Part shown: in pieces, positions 1-10,500 of the stretch
Layout: every line of letters begins with the position of its first letter
Position numbering within the stretch: the stretch's first letter is position 1
Origin: Maylandia zebra
Lineage: Eukaryota; Chordata; Actinopteri; Cichliformes; Cichlidae
Length of the DNA: 64,000 bases
NCBI RefSeq assembly: GCF_041146795.1
Contig: NC_135176.1
Coordinates: 13,884,286-13,948,285 of the forward strand
Reading direction: 5' to 3'
Position numbers and translations under genes: made by a program
The notes under the pieces: model-generated
Seen by the model: only the letters and a program-made list of their open reading frames with translations
Told to the model about the DNA's origin: nothing
Databases searched by the model: none

Positions 1-509
1 TTAGTGGTGAGTGCTTAAACATAACAGTTTAACGTTTTCGTAAAATGAAATCGATAATGAAAATCACAGAGCCAATCAGCAAGAACATCTGACCTTACGA
101 TCAGAGAGAGGCAGATAACATGACAATGAATTTGCTTTGCAGTCGTGACTGGTGGATCCTGACATTGCCTGTCTGTTCTAGACAATGTTGTCCAGACAGA
201 CAGAATGGTGAGATAACATAAACACAGACAAGAGACATAACACTTCATTCACAAAAGCTCTATTCCATCCATCACAGCTATTTGGGTCAGTCACTTGACC
301 ATTATTGTCTCCTGTCAGTACAGGGCTGGGGTGACAGCATGCCAGACTCAACCCAGACTGCTTTCTATGCTTTTATTTTCCCAAGGTCAAGCCAAGTTGG
401 CGTAATTGGTGGAATATGGAAATTAATTGTATATTTTAAATGGTTTTCAGATGTAAATTATGTTTAGACTGACTGGGAGCATCCCAACTTAATGGCATCA
501 ACAAACCAA
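1..509. other. no gene recognised
   Basis: AT-rich sequence beyond the 3' end of the defensin gene. Short open frames on both strands show no family resemblance and no splice context. I see no repeat that I can name. Confidence 0.5.
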
Positions 510-520
510 ACATCAGCACA

Positions 521-540
521 TTTATTTTAATGCATTTATT
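521..540 (-). terminator. poly(A) signals for the defensin gene
   Basis: Two AATAAA hexamers on the minus strand (complement of TTTATT at 521-526 and 535-540) lie about 300 bases downstream of the defensin stop codon. They are the first such signals past the stop, so the 3' UTR probably runs from 845 to about 510. Confidence 0.55.
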
Positions 541-845
541 GTCAACACTGCAGACCAGAGAGGTAAAGGTGACAGCTCAAACAGTTCTGTTGTAAAGAAT
601 GCGAGGTACATGGCAGATACACACCTAAGAGCTGCAAATGAGCTTTGTCTAGCTACAGAAAGTCCACTTCAAAAGCACTCATTGTCAGATCCCACAGGAT
701 GCTGGGAGGCCAAGAGGGGTCGAATGACAGTAAAGTTGTCATAGTTTCATCCAGGAGCGTTACTATGACCACAGCTGCCTGTACTGAATATGTCAGAACT
801 GATGATGTGATAACTTTCAGGCAGCATTAGGCAAGTGGAGCGCTG

Positions 846-1422
846 CTAGTATCTCATAGCACAGCACCTGGAAAAATAGAAGAGTAAAACTTCAGTTAAA
901 CTTGCAATTAGAGATAATTTCTTATGGGTTTGTACCTTTAGCAAAAGCACTATAACAATCGTTCCACGCCTACCTGTATCTTCGGGGGCAGCCGTGATGA
1001 CCAACAATGTATTCTTGAGCATAGCAGAACCGTCTGCAGAGTCCTCTATACCCACAAGTCCAGTACTGCGTTTCTGGATCAGTTCCTGTAGATAATTATT
1101 TAAAAATGACATTCCAGCATCCCTGATGAATGTTGGCTTACTGGCATTTCCATAAGCTATGGTGGCAACGAATCCTTCAGATATTTACAGCACCTAAAAT
1201 GTATCTGACATAGAAAGTTGTATCGTTTTATGATGTCTTACTTCTCCTCAGTTCAAACACAAACAGGCCCAGTACACTTACGGTGTAGTTTGAGCATATG
1301 CGACACTTTGATTTGCTTCATTTCAGTCTCTTACTGTGACAAAGCGGATGCATTCAATCCTTACCCTCCCCAGCTGCGAGCATCAGGAGAAGCACGAGGA
1401 GAACCAAGCTCAGTCCCTTCAT
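846..1422 (-). CDS. defbl2: beta-defensin-like antimicrobial peptide
   Basis: Small secreted host-defence peptide gene with three coding exons at 1365-1422, 974-1085 and 846-867 (192 coding bases, 63 aa), each bounded by consensus GT-AG sites with matching phases. Exon 1 encodes a start Met and a strongly hydrophobic signal peptide (MKGLSLVLLV at the N terminus, about 18-20 residues). Exon 2 gives the mature core beginning near Asp22, with motifs YWTCGYRGLC and GCPRRYR. Exon 3 adds only CCAMRY and the stop. Six cysteines (residues 30, 36, 40, 52, 58, 59) show the beta-defensin pattern, which folds as a three-disulphide beta sheet; the core is rich in Arg and so cationic. From memory it closely matches the fish beta-defensin-like 2 type rather than type 1. 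It is divergently placed to SPAG7. The family is sure; the paralogue number is less so. Confidence 0.9.
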
Positions 1423-1474
1423 GTTTGGGTACCAATGAGCTTTCAGACACTGCCGCTGACGCGCTGGTGCTGCA

Positions 1475-1480
1475 TTTATA
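1475..1480 (-). promoter_or_regulatory. TATA box of the defensin gene
   Basis: TATAAA on the minus strand, 53 bases upstream of the start codon. A transcription start about 25-30 bases downstream would leave a short 5' UTR of roughly 25 bases, in keeping with an inducible immune gene promoter. Confidence 0.6.
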
Positions 1481-2365
1481 CAGCAGTTGAAGCACGGGGG
1501 AGGAGTCCGGCGTGCTCTGTCCAAATCACAATAGCAGAGCATCACTGAGTGATGAGAGTCTGAGGGCTGAAGGTCAGGACTGTCGGTTCACTCAGCATAA
1601 TCAACAGCTGCAGCCTCTTGAGAATTTGAAGTTTCTTTTTGTTTATTATTCAAAAGAACCATCCCTGTAACTGTCTGTCAATATGCAAAACACAAACTAG
1701 TTCTTATAGGATATGCCCCTATGGCAGAGCAGAGCAGTTAATTTAGACGAGAGTGGACTCTTTCAAAAGAAAATGTAGCATTTAAAGGTAAAGGACTATC
1801 TAATATATTTGTATTACAGAAGGTAAGCAGAACAGTTCTGTCTGTCCTGCTGCACGTTCAAGCCTCTGTGCACGTACTGCTCTCCCCACCTCTGAATATG
1901 GCAGTAGTTCATGTGTTACTGCTGATGCTGGGAAACTCCAAACTGCACAAAACATGCTGGTCCAGTGACGCAGGGAATGATTGTTAACAAAACAATAACA
2001 GAGACATATATATATATAATTGGACAGCATGCCCTCTACTGCTCATGCAAAGTTATTTGCTGGCATGTTTGGCCCTCCCAAACAACACAAACAAAACAAA
2101 TATTTATATACACATATAAACCTAGAAACTGGGCCAATCAAATGAGAAATGGGCTTCGGCTACAATTTTTCAAATTGAAAATAAAATTTAAAAAAAAGAA
2201 TGAGCATGAGAAGCCCAGCAGCCTTACGATTGTCTGCAACAAGATGAAGCACAGAGCAATTTATGTATTTCAACGCGCTTACTGTTTTTGGTCTGGTAAA
2301 TGTAATTGCGATTTAGAGAAACAGAAGTCTAAATCGATTCCACTACAGTTGTGCAGTACAACCTT
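1481..2365. other. intergenic space between defensin and SPAG7
   Basis: Shared upstream region of two divergently transcribed genes. It is AT-rich, with a short TA run near 2008-2020. No gene or named repeat seen. Confidence 0.5.
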
Positions 2366-2501
2366 CTGGTAGAAGGTGGCGCTGTGTAATTGAAATGCGG
2401 ATATTTTGCCCCGGCGAAGACGGCTCAGTTCATCCGCGCCTGCGCAGCCTGTACAGCTGCAGCTAAAAACAGCCTTTACAGGTCTGCGCTATCATTTCAA
2501 G
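2366..2501 (+). promoter_or_regulatory. SPAG7 promoter with NRF1-like, YY1-like and partial CTCF-like sites
   Basis: The GC-rich block just before the SPAG7 start has no TATA box. CGCGCCTGCGCA at 2435-2446 differs from the NRF1 palindrome at one base. CAAGATGGCGG at 2498-2508 spans the start codon and matches the YY1 motif often found just after housekeeping promoters. AGGTGGCGCT near 2374-2383 matches the right half of a CTCF site, but the left half does not. Binding is inferred from motif only. Confidence 0.5.
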
Positions 2502-4216
2502 ATGGCGGACCTCCTCGGTTCAATCCTAAACTCGATGGAAAAACCTCCTACAGTCGGCGACCAGGAAAGCCGACGAAAGGCACGAGGTACATATTGTATC
2601 GCCTAAACAGCGAATAGCGTCAAGCTAGTCTGAATCCGTTTAAATGAACGTGACGCGGGATTTAAACGTATGTGAAAATTGAAAGAAGAGGCGAACCAGG
2701 CATTTCTTGAGCTGCCATTGGTCAGTTCAGCTTTCAGTAAACGGCGGCTGACCTGGTTGAAGAGTTAGCACCGCCTCAACACAACATGCTGCAGACTGTC
2801 GCAGACAAGTCTGAGCTACGGGCAGCTGCTGAAACGCAAACCTGCCGAGAACAGTCCGTCTTTGCCATCTGATTAAGTTACCTCTGAGCTTTCACAATGC
2901 TCGGCTTTCAAATGCAGTTTCCTGAAAACCCAAGTTATTCGAATTCACGGTCATTAACCGGTCATTAACCCTTTCTGTCTCCCAACATCTTATCAAAATC
3001 TTAACTATTAGGTCTGGGAATGTGCTTCCTACCTTGGTTCCCTTTAATTGATAAATATTGTGTAGGCTGCTTAAAGCTTACAGTTACAGTCAGCAGCTAT
3101 AACAAAAGCACATGTACTAAGAACTGCAGTAACTCTTAAGTTTCATATGGCTCCAGTAAAAATGGGATATTTGTTTGTGTAGATGCACTTTTAATGCTTT
3201 CAAGAGTCCTGCTCAAAACACTGGCAACACTGAGTGGAGTGTTGGTACAAATAAACAACAAAGAAATGTCTTTTCAGTTGTAGTGAGGACATGGGCACAA
3301 CCAAATCTCTTTAATTAACTTTAGAGAGTGTGCATCTGTATAAAACATCACAGACATGCAACAGATAATAGGATCTGATGCCTGGTGATTTTGGGATTAC
3401 AGGAAGCCCGTTGTTTTACTATCCTTGGGTCATTAAGGAAAACGACCAGTTTTTGCAGTAGGACTAGATGTTCTGTGTTTAACAGCGGGGCACTCTGAAA
3501 GTTTTCAGTACTAAAATGCCTGAGTAAACACATTAAAAATCAGTTGTTGTTCTTTGAAGAGCAAGCAGCAAGGCTCAAGAAGATGGAAGAAGAGGAGAAA
3601 AGAAAGAAAGCAGAGTTCAGGAAAAAGGTGAGACCTTTAAGTGTTATCTAAGACAAAATGAATTTGTGATGCAGAGCTTTTCTGACCGCCCTAAATTAAT
3701 CCTGCTATTTATCACATGCATCTTTTATTCAGATGGAGAAAGAGGTGTCAGATTTCATCCAAGACAGTTCACAACAGAAAAGAAAATACAATCCCATGGG
3801 GAAGATTGAAAGGAGTATATTGTACATACTATTTTTCTTTCATTACTAAAAAGTAAAACAAGCATTTATCTGCCTTGAAACACATTTCTCCCCCACTTGT
3901 CGATACTATTAAGATTTCATCTCTTCCTGTCTCTCAGACATGATGTTGCAGAGGTGGCTGGTTTGACGTCTTTTTCTTTTGGGGAGGATGAAGAGAGCCG
4001 TTACGTCATGCTTTTCAAGAAGGTACGAGTGCTTTGAAATCCAGTGTTGGATCTGAAAACAATCTTTTTAGTTTTATATGACTGATGGGAAAATGTTGTT
4101 GTGGCAGGAGTTTGCTCCATCAGATGAGGAGCTGGAAGCCTATCGCAAGGGAGAAGAGTGGGACCCCAAACTGGCCGAACAGCGGCGCAGACTAAAAGTA
4201 AGACTGGTGTTCCTCT

Positions 4217-4297
<81 letters not shown>

Positions 4298-4977
4298 TAT
4301 ATAATTTTTATTTTTTTTCTTCTTGTCTAATGTTATAATTCCTATATTTAAATATTTAGAAACTAAACAAATGTACCTTCTAAGAAGCTTCCAAAAAACA
4401 CTTCCATACATATGCAAAGTTTGAAACAGTGATAATGGTAGTTGCTACTTATGCTACTTCTGTGTTAAAGTGGAAGAGTGGAGGCACTTTATGGCTCTGA
4501 GGTAAAGAAATTAAGTTGAATTTAAAAAAAATTAACTTCTTGATCACATTTCACTTTGGTGCTTGATGATGATTACCTTGAATTTCTCACCATGTTGCCC
4601 TTTCTTGTCACTTCTAGGAACAGGCTGCACTGGAAGAAGCAGCATCCAGTCAGACAGAAAAGTCACAAATATGCCCCAACTCTAACTACAGAGACAAGTA
4701 CAGTCACCTGATTGGCACTTCAGCTGCAAAAGATGCTGCACATACACTTGAGGCCAACAGGGCTTATGGCTGTGGTGAGTGTAGAGGCCGGCTTACAGAA
4801 ATGAAACACTTTGCTTTGTGTCATTATCTTTGGTCATTGTGTTGGTTGTTTTCTGTCCCAGTGCCGGTGGCCAACAAGAGGGACACTCGCTCCATAGAAG
4901 AAGCCATGAATGCAATCAGAGCAAAGAAACGGCAGAAGCGCGAGGACGACACGGGGGCGCACGGCAGCAGCTCTTGA
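2502..4977 (+). CDS. spag7: sperm-associated antigen 7, R3H-domain protein
   Basis: Seven coding exons: 2502-2586, 3560-3627, 3733-3821, 3938-4022, 4108-4197, 4618-4774, 4862-4977, giving 690 bases and 229 aa; human SPAG7 is 227 aa. Phases agree at every junction. The N terminus MADLLGSIL, the block DFIQDS, the segment [17 protein letters not shown], the [19 protein letters not shown] stretch, and the late [16 protein letters not shown] run match the vertebrate protein as I recall it. The R3H domain, which binds single-stranded nucleic acid, spans about residues 45-110. Charged coiled segments flank it (about 20-50 and 125-150), and a Lys/Arg-rich tail near 215 suggests a nuclear signal. It is a nuclear protein whose molecular role is poorly known. 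The start was chosen because it begins the conserved N terminus and follows a YY1-type promoter motif. Confidence 0.96.
4220..4289. repeat. AT dinucleotide microsatellite in SPAG7 intron 5
   Basis: About 70 bases of alternating TA with one short GTGTATGT interruption, lying in the 420-base intron 23 bases after its donor site. Open frames across it are artefacts. Confidence 0.95.
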
Positions 4978-5620
4978 GTCTCCGGCACGTGTGCCGTCTG
5001 TCTGTCTGCTGTTTGCGTGTGCGAGCACGTAAGTGCGTTTATGTGTGTCTCATTCATCCTATAATGCAATATCCTGTACTTCAGATGTACAAACGTTTAA
5101 TTTATGTATCAACAAGCAAGTGTTTTCTCATGCTTTGTGACCAAGACTGTGCTAAAATTATAAAAACTTGCTCAGTGGAGGATCTTCAGGTGTGCTGGTG
5201 TCTGAGAACTGGGTTGTTAAACACATTTAACATTTGCCTCACACTCACATGTGAACTGTATAGTATAAACATGTTATATGAGTGTTCAGATGCATAAAAC
5301 CATAACGGCAGAATATTTTTAGCAGATTTAAGCACGGCTGCGCAGGATGAACTTTAAAAATCCAGCTGTTAGGTAGTTAAAATTGAACTCTGCACTGACA
5401 GTGTCCAAAATGTCCAGTACAGTTTTTTTTTTTAAAGCCGTAATCTCATATTTTAACAAGGGTTTGGTTTGTTGAATTTTTCTTTTCAGTCTAAACCTAT
5501 GTCACATTGTAAAGATGGAAGCATACCATTTTTGTCTGTCACATGAGGAAACCCTCTTTTAGAAATCTTTCTGTAAACCTGCACTGACTGTGTATTCTTT
5601 AACTCCAGTGTAAATGTTTT

Positions 5621-5866
5621 ATTAAAAAGCCATGTGATTGCTTACAAAAGGCATCATAATAGGAGTCGGAGTACCAGACTTCTTCTTAGGATGTTGTGCT
5701 CTCAGTTTTGTTTTCTGGTTTGTTTGGGTTTGTGTTTTTTTTTTTTTTTTTTTTTTAAATTTCATGTCTTTTGTTTGTTACAAACAAGAATTCATGCAGG
5801 TGTTCCCAGCATCTTAGTGTCTCTTTTAACATGGTTGTATCGTTTTATCCCCAATGTATTAATAAA
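5621..5866 (+). terminator. candidate poly(A) signals of SPAG7
   Basis: ATTAAA at 5621-5626 and AATAAA at 5861-5866 follow the SPAG7 stop at 4977. The 3' UTR would be about 660 or 900 bases. A T-rich run at 5737-5757 lies between them. Confidence 0.5.
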
Positions 5867-6144
5867 TGGAGAAAAGTATTAGTTCTTTGTATGTTTGATC
5901 CCGTCTCTATTCTCTCAGCAGGGCGAAAAGCTCTCACTCAATACAGCTACATGCATAAACATCTTATAATCAAATCAGCAACTGTGATACATCACTGTCC
6001 AATCATAATGGCAGTTACAGTGTATCTACTTGCACTAAATTCCTTTTTTACATTTTCTCTATTGATGTCTTGTTTTATATCACACACGCTGCCTTGGCTT
6101 GAGGTCAGGGGCTGCTGCTCTGACATCCTCCGGTAATGTCTTTC

Positions 6145-6432
6145 TCTGCAGTTCATCTTGTAATCGGAAGGTTGCCGGTTCAAGCCCCAACTCTGACAGT
6201 CTCGGTCGTTGTGTCCTTGGGCAAGACACTTCACCCGTTGCCTACTGGTGGTGGTCAGAGGACCCAGTGGCGCCAGTGTCCGGCAGCCTCGTCTCTGTCA
6301 GTGCACCCCAGGGCTGCTGTGGCTACAATGTAGCTGCCATCACCAGTGTGTGAATGAGTGGATGACTGAATGTGTAAAGCGCTTTGGGGTCCTTAGGGAC
6401 TAGTAAAGTGCTATATAAATACAGGCCATTTT
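6145..6432 (+). repeat. tRNA-derived SINE
   Basis: A retroposon with a tRNA-like head: the promoter B box GGTTCAAGCC lies near 6178-6187. The body carries CTTGGGCAAGACACTTCACC and the 3' end reads AAAGTGCTATATAAATAC, the kind of tail shared with L2-type LINEs that supply reverse transcriptase. The same 3' tail recurs at 29061-29162, which confirms that it is dispersed. It looks nearly full length. Confidence 0.8.
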
Positions 6433-6705
6433 TTACAGTTGTGAATTTATTGTTTCCTTGATCATTGCAGCCACGAACTACAATACTCCTTCCACGGTTG
6501 GTATGAGGTTTTGGCGTTTACTATGTCTTCTGTTGCAAAACTGACATGTAAAGCGATGCTTTGATTTACTGTTTTTCTTTCATATAACTAAATGCTAAAA
6601 CAAAAAAAGAGTTGTGCAGATATTTTGCTGTTACCAGTGGGTTCTTCTGATAAATCTTTCAGAAGTATGTAGATTTTGCCAGGAAATATAGTTTTTGTAT
6701 GTAAA

Positions 6706-6945
6706 CTTAATGGCCACTCCACTTGTTCAGCCTTTTGATAATATAAACATCTAATTAGCCAATCACATGACAGCTGCCCAGTGATTTTAAAAATGTGGAC
6801 AAGATGGACCTGTCGCATTAGAATGAGTAGGAAAAGTAATTTAAGTGACTTTGAACTGTTGATCTGCTTGGAAGTTTTGCCCAGCCATCTCTGACGATTA
6901 CACAGAATGGTCTGGAAGAAGTAAATATCCAGTGAACAGCAGTAG
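6706..6945 (+). mobile_element. Tc1-like transposon fragment, family A, 5' part
   Basis: Begins with a terminal-repeat-like AATGGCCACTCC and runs into the transposase start region (TTTAAGTGACTTTGAAC; AGAATGGTCTGGAAG; ATATCCAGTGAACAGC). It belongs to the same family as the copies at 32447-33070 and 34795-34945. Truncated and decayed; no transposase could be made. Confidence 0.65.
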
Positions 6946-7537
6946 CTTTAACACGTGACTCCCAAGCAGCTTATGGAAAGATCATTTGCACAGAGGGTCA
7001 CTTTTACTGATTCGTTTAATAAAAAAAAAATACAAACATCTTTGTTTTATCACTTTATGAATAATCAAAGCATAAATCCTGGTTCATAACCTCTTTGCTA
7101 CAACTCCAGCACACTGTTAAAGATTAAAACAGTTCAATCCACATTTTAAACGGCGCCTGTCTCAAACAGCTAAAGAAACGCTTTTAGGGAATTCCTATTA
7201 ACGCTGATACAAATACATGAGTGCAAGGTTAAATTATTTAAGTGCTTTTATTGCCGTAATTTTGGTACTTTCTACTTTCTAAAGAGAGGAACTGACACTT
7301 TTTCTTGAAACAGTGACATTCTTCCACTTCTGTAACGCGGTCGCTGTTTAAGCTGTTTCACTTGTGATACGTCCACTCTAATGCCATCCCTGTTTGTCTC
7401 CTGAAGAAGGCGCCATAGATTATCCAACAAAAAAAAAGTAGGATTTTTTTTAAAATTCCTGTTTCACACTGTCCTGCAGTTTCTGTCCCGCAGAAACACA
7501 TATTTATTGCGCATTGAAGAGTCAGTCGGGCACATGT

Positions 7538-7563
7538 AAAAAAAAAAAAAAAAAAAAAAAAAA
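7538..7563 (+). repeat. 26-base A tract just before the CHRDL2 start
   Basis: An unbroken run of 26 A lies 15 bases before the CHRDL2 start codon, so it is inside the 5' UTR or the core promoter. The preceding 600 bases (from 6946) hold no gene. Confidence 0.9.
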
Positions 7564-7578
7564 GAAGCAAGAAAAGAA

Positions 7579-10500
7579 ATGAAGTCCATGTTTTTGTTCA
7601 TTTTCATTATTTGGTTTGCAGCTGCAGAGCTAAAACCCCGGAAAGGTAAGAGCAGACTGTTGATGCTTATTCTTTCCTGATCAAACGTGTCTTTGAGGGG
7701 GGCTTTAAATGTTAAGGAGGGGGAGAAAAGCATGAAAATGCGACTCAAATGAGAAAAGTTTGCTCGGATTCCGCGACTCGTATATTAGGATTAACGTGTT
7801 TGCTGCACAGTTTTCTTTCTCTTTTGCTGTCACAGAAGTCAGCAGAAGTTAAATCATGACTTCTGTTTCTCTAAATAGTCTTAGGGAACAGTCCGCTGTT
7901 TGGCATCTGATACGTTTTCCACGTTTTAACCCAGTTTACACAACTCAAAGGTGACAGTTGCTTTGGAAAATGTTTTATGCAGTACTGAAGTAGTGTGAAT
8001 GTCTTTATTTTCTGCCGATCCGTTTATCTGCGCCATATGCATTTCTCAGTAGCTCATCTTTTTTTGTTTAACTCTCAGGGTCCGGTTTGGTGTGTACTTT
8101 CAAAGACAAGACATATATCCCAGGAGACAGCTGGCATCCTTATCTAGAGCCTTTTGGGTACATGTTCTGCATACGCTGCGTCTGCACAGAGGTAAAGTTG
8201 ATACATTAAAGGGATATTACACCAAAAGAAGCCAAAGTTGCTTAAATAGCAGCCTATAAATTCTGGGATTTGCTCTCTTTTAGACAGGCCATGTGAAATG
8301 TAACACAATCAAGTGCCCTGTCCTGCCATGTGAAAACCCTGTAGCTGAGCCTCAGCAATGCTGTCCGAGATGCACAGGTAGACTGACTCGTCACACACTG
8401 TCAGCTTAAGCTTTTGAGAAAAACTACTTCTGTTGTGGTTTTTAAAGCATCCCGTCCTGCTTGGTGTGTTCTCCCCCCTCTCCCAGACGAGCCGAGGATT
8501 CCTGCAGGGCTGAGGGCTTCGGTGAAATCCTGCAGGTATAATGGGAGCATTTATCAGCCCGGGGAGACATTCACCAAACACAACCTCTTCCCATCCAAGC
8601 AAAGCAATCAGTGTGTTATGTGCACATGCTCTGTGAGTTCAGTCTAATTTGATACTTTCATTTCTTAGTTTCTGAATAAAGAGTTTTCATTTTTCAGAGA
8701 GAGTTTGATTGTAAAAAGGATGTAAAATGCAAAAGAAATAGGAGAATATTCAGAACCTTTGCAATGTAATTCATATTGAAATGTTAGATATGTAAAGAAA
8801 AATCATTATATACATGTGTGGGGTGTGTTTTTTTTAAGTATAGTGTTATTGCATGTATGAGAAGAAGTAGCTGCCAGTGTTATGCAGTTGTAAGTGAAAT
8901 GCATTGCTGTCTTGCTTTGGCTGTGACATGCACATAATACAAAGTGTACTTTACAATATAGAGCAGCATGACAAGCTAATGTTTAAGCTTTTAAGTGCTT
9001 TTTGCTTAAAATGTTGTACAAAAACAGAATAAACAGCAATTATTTAACCAGTGAATAACTTACAGGTACAGGTTTAAAAACAGTGAAAAAAGCTTTCGGC
9101 ACATTTCTTTGCCGTGCTGTATCTGAACAAAGGGCAATTTGTTTTTTTGGTAGCGATATGATGTGCTGTTAAAATACATTTTGCTATCACAGCATGGTTA
9201 TTATTATAATATTATCTAATTCATTCCACTTTTTACAATAGATAGTTCTCGAATGTCATTTTTTTCTTAATATTGGATTTTTTTCTTATCACAGGATGGA
9301 AACATCTTCTGTGCTCTGAAAACCTGCCAACCTATCACCTGTTCCTCCCCGGCGTCTGTTCCAGATACCTGCTGTTTGCTGTGTAAAGGTAGTCAATCTT
9401 CTCTAAGCTGACAAAATGCCTTTATTCAGTTTCCAAGATGGAATTCACGAAGCAGTAAGGAGCACTATTTTAGGATTTTCACATATAGGTTAGGGGCTGA
9501 GCAATGTAGCTGGTTAATAAGAGTGGTTTTTTTTTTATATTGATCTACATTCCCCTTTTTTTCTCTTAGATCATGGCGTCAGTGGGTCCTCATCAACTGA
9601 GGATGGAAACCATCAGCTAAACAGAGGAGTTGTATGTATTTTGCTGATTGCTTTCGTGGGAAATTTGCCTGCATTTGAAAATTATATTTAAATTTAGTTT
9701 AAGACTGCAAAGTGGTCTCACCAGTTTAGTAGCTGCAGTTTAATTATAGGGCTTGAAATCTAACAGGATCTGGTAAGCTGTCCTCGTCCGTGTCACCGTG
9801 ATCACGACAAAAGTCGGAGCAAGCAGGCTGATTTTTTCCCCCTTATGCAGTTATCCGCCCAACTTGGCATCATATTGTTCAGATTCTTTGTGAATCACCC
9901 ATTTGCTGTGATTGTTAGTGACAAAGGCACAATCTGTGGTTCATTTGGCCCAATCACTGCGCAGCACTGAGCTGCACTGTCATCCTATTTAAAGGGGAAA
10001 AAATGAGCTAAAAGCAGTGACTCAGATGTCTTTAGCAATGTTATTAACTTTAATGATTTGGGGCATATTCTGATGTTCCTTCAGTTTTCACTTTGGGGGC
10101 AAAGCAAGTAACTCCAGTAGCTAAATACATGAAGGATAACTGCATTGTCTTCTGTTTTACATAGAGGCATTCGGTTGATCAGTGCTCTGGAGAACAGAGC
10201 AGGGTGCGGTCCAACCGCGCCACTGCACCCAGGACCTCTCCTAGAGGCCCGAGTCTCAGTAAACTCAACCTTAAAGGGGCTTCAGAGACCACCGTGAAGA
10301 TTTTGTTGCAGAGGAAACACCAAAGAGGTGAGACTTTGTCAAAACAGAAAGATCATTTGTAGGCATTTTATTTTATGTACATGCTTCTCACAACTTTACA
10401 ATCGTTTCCATATGTAGCGCAACACTCAAATGTTTTCCATTTCTCTCAGCGTGTTTATACAATGGCAAGACATACTCTCATGGAGACATGTGGCACCCAG

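Noticed and set aside
4001-4417. Open frames with long Tyr-Ile repeats
   Set aside because: They run through an AT microsatellite in a SPAG7 intron and have no other coding signal.
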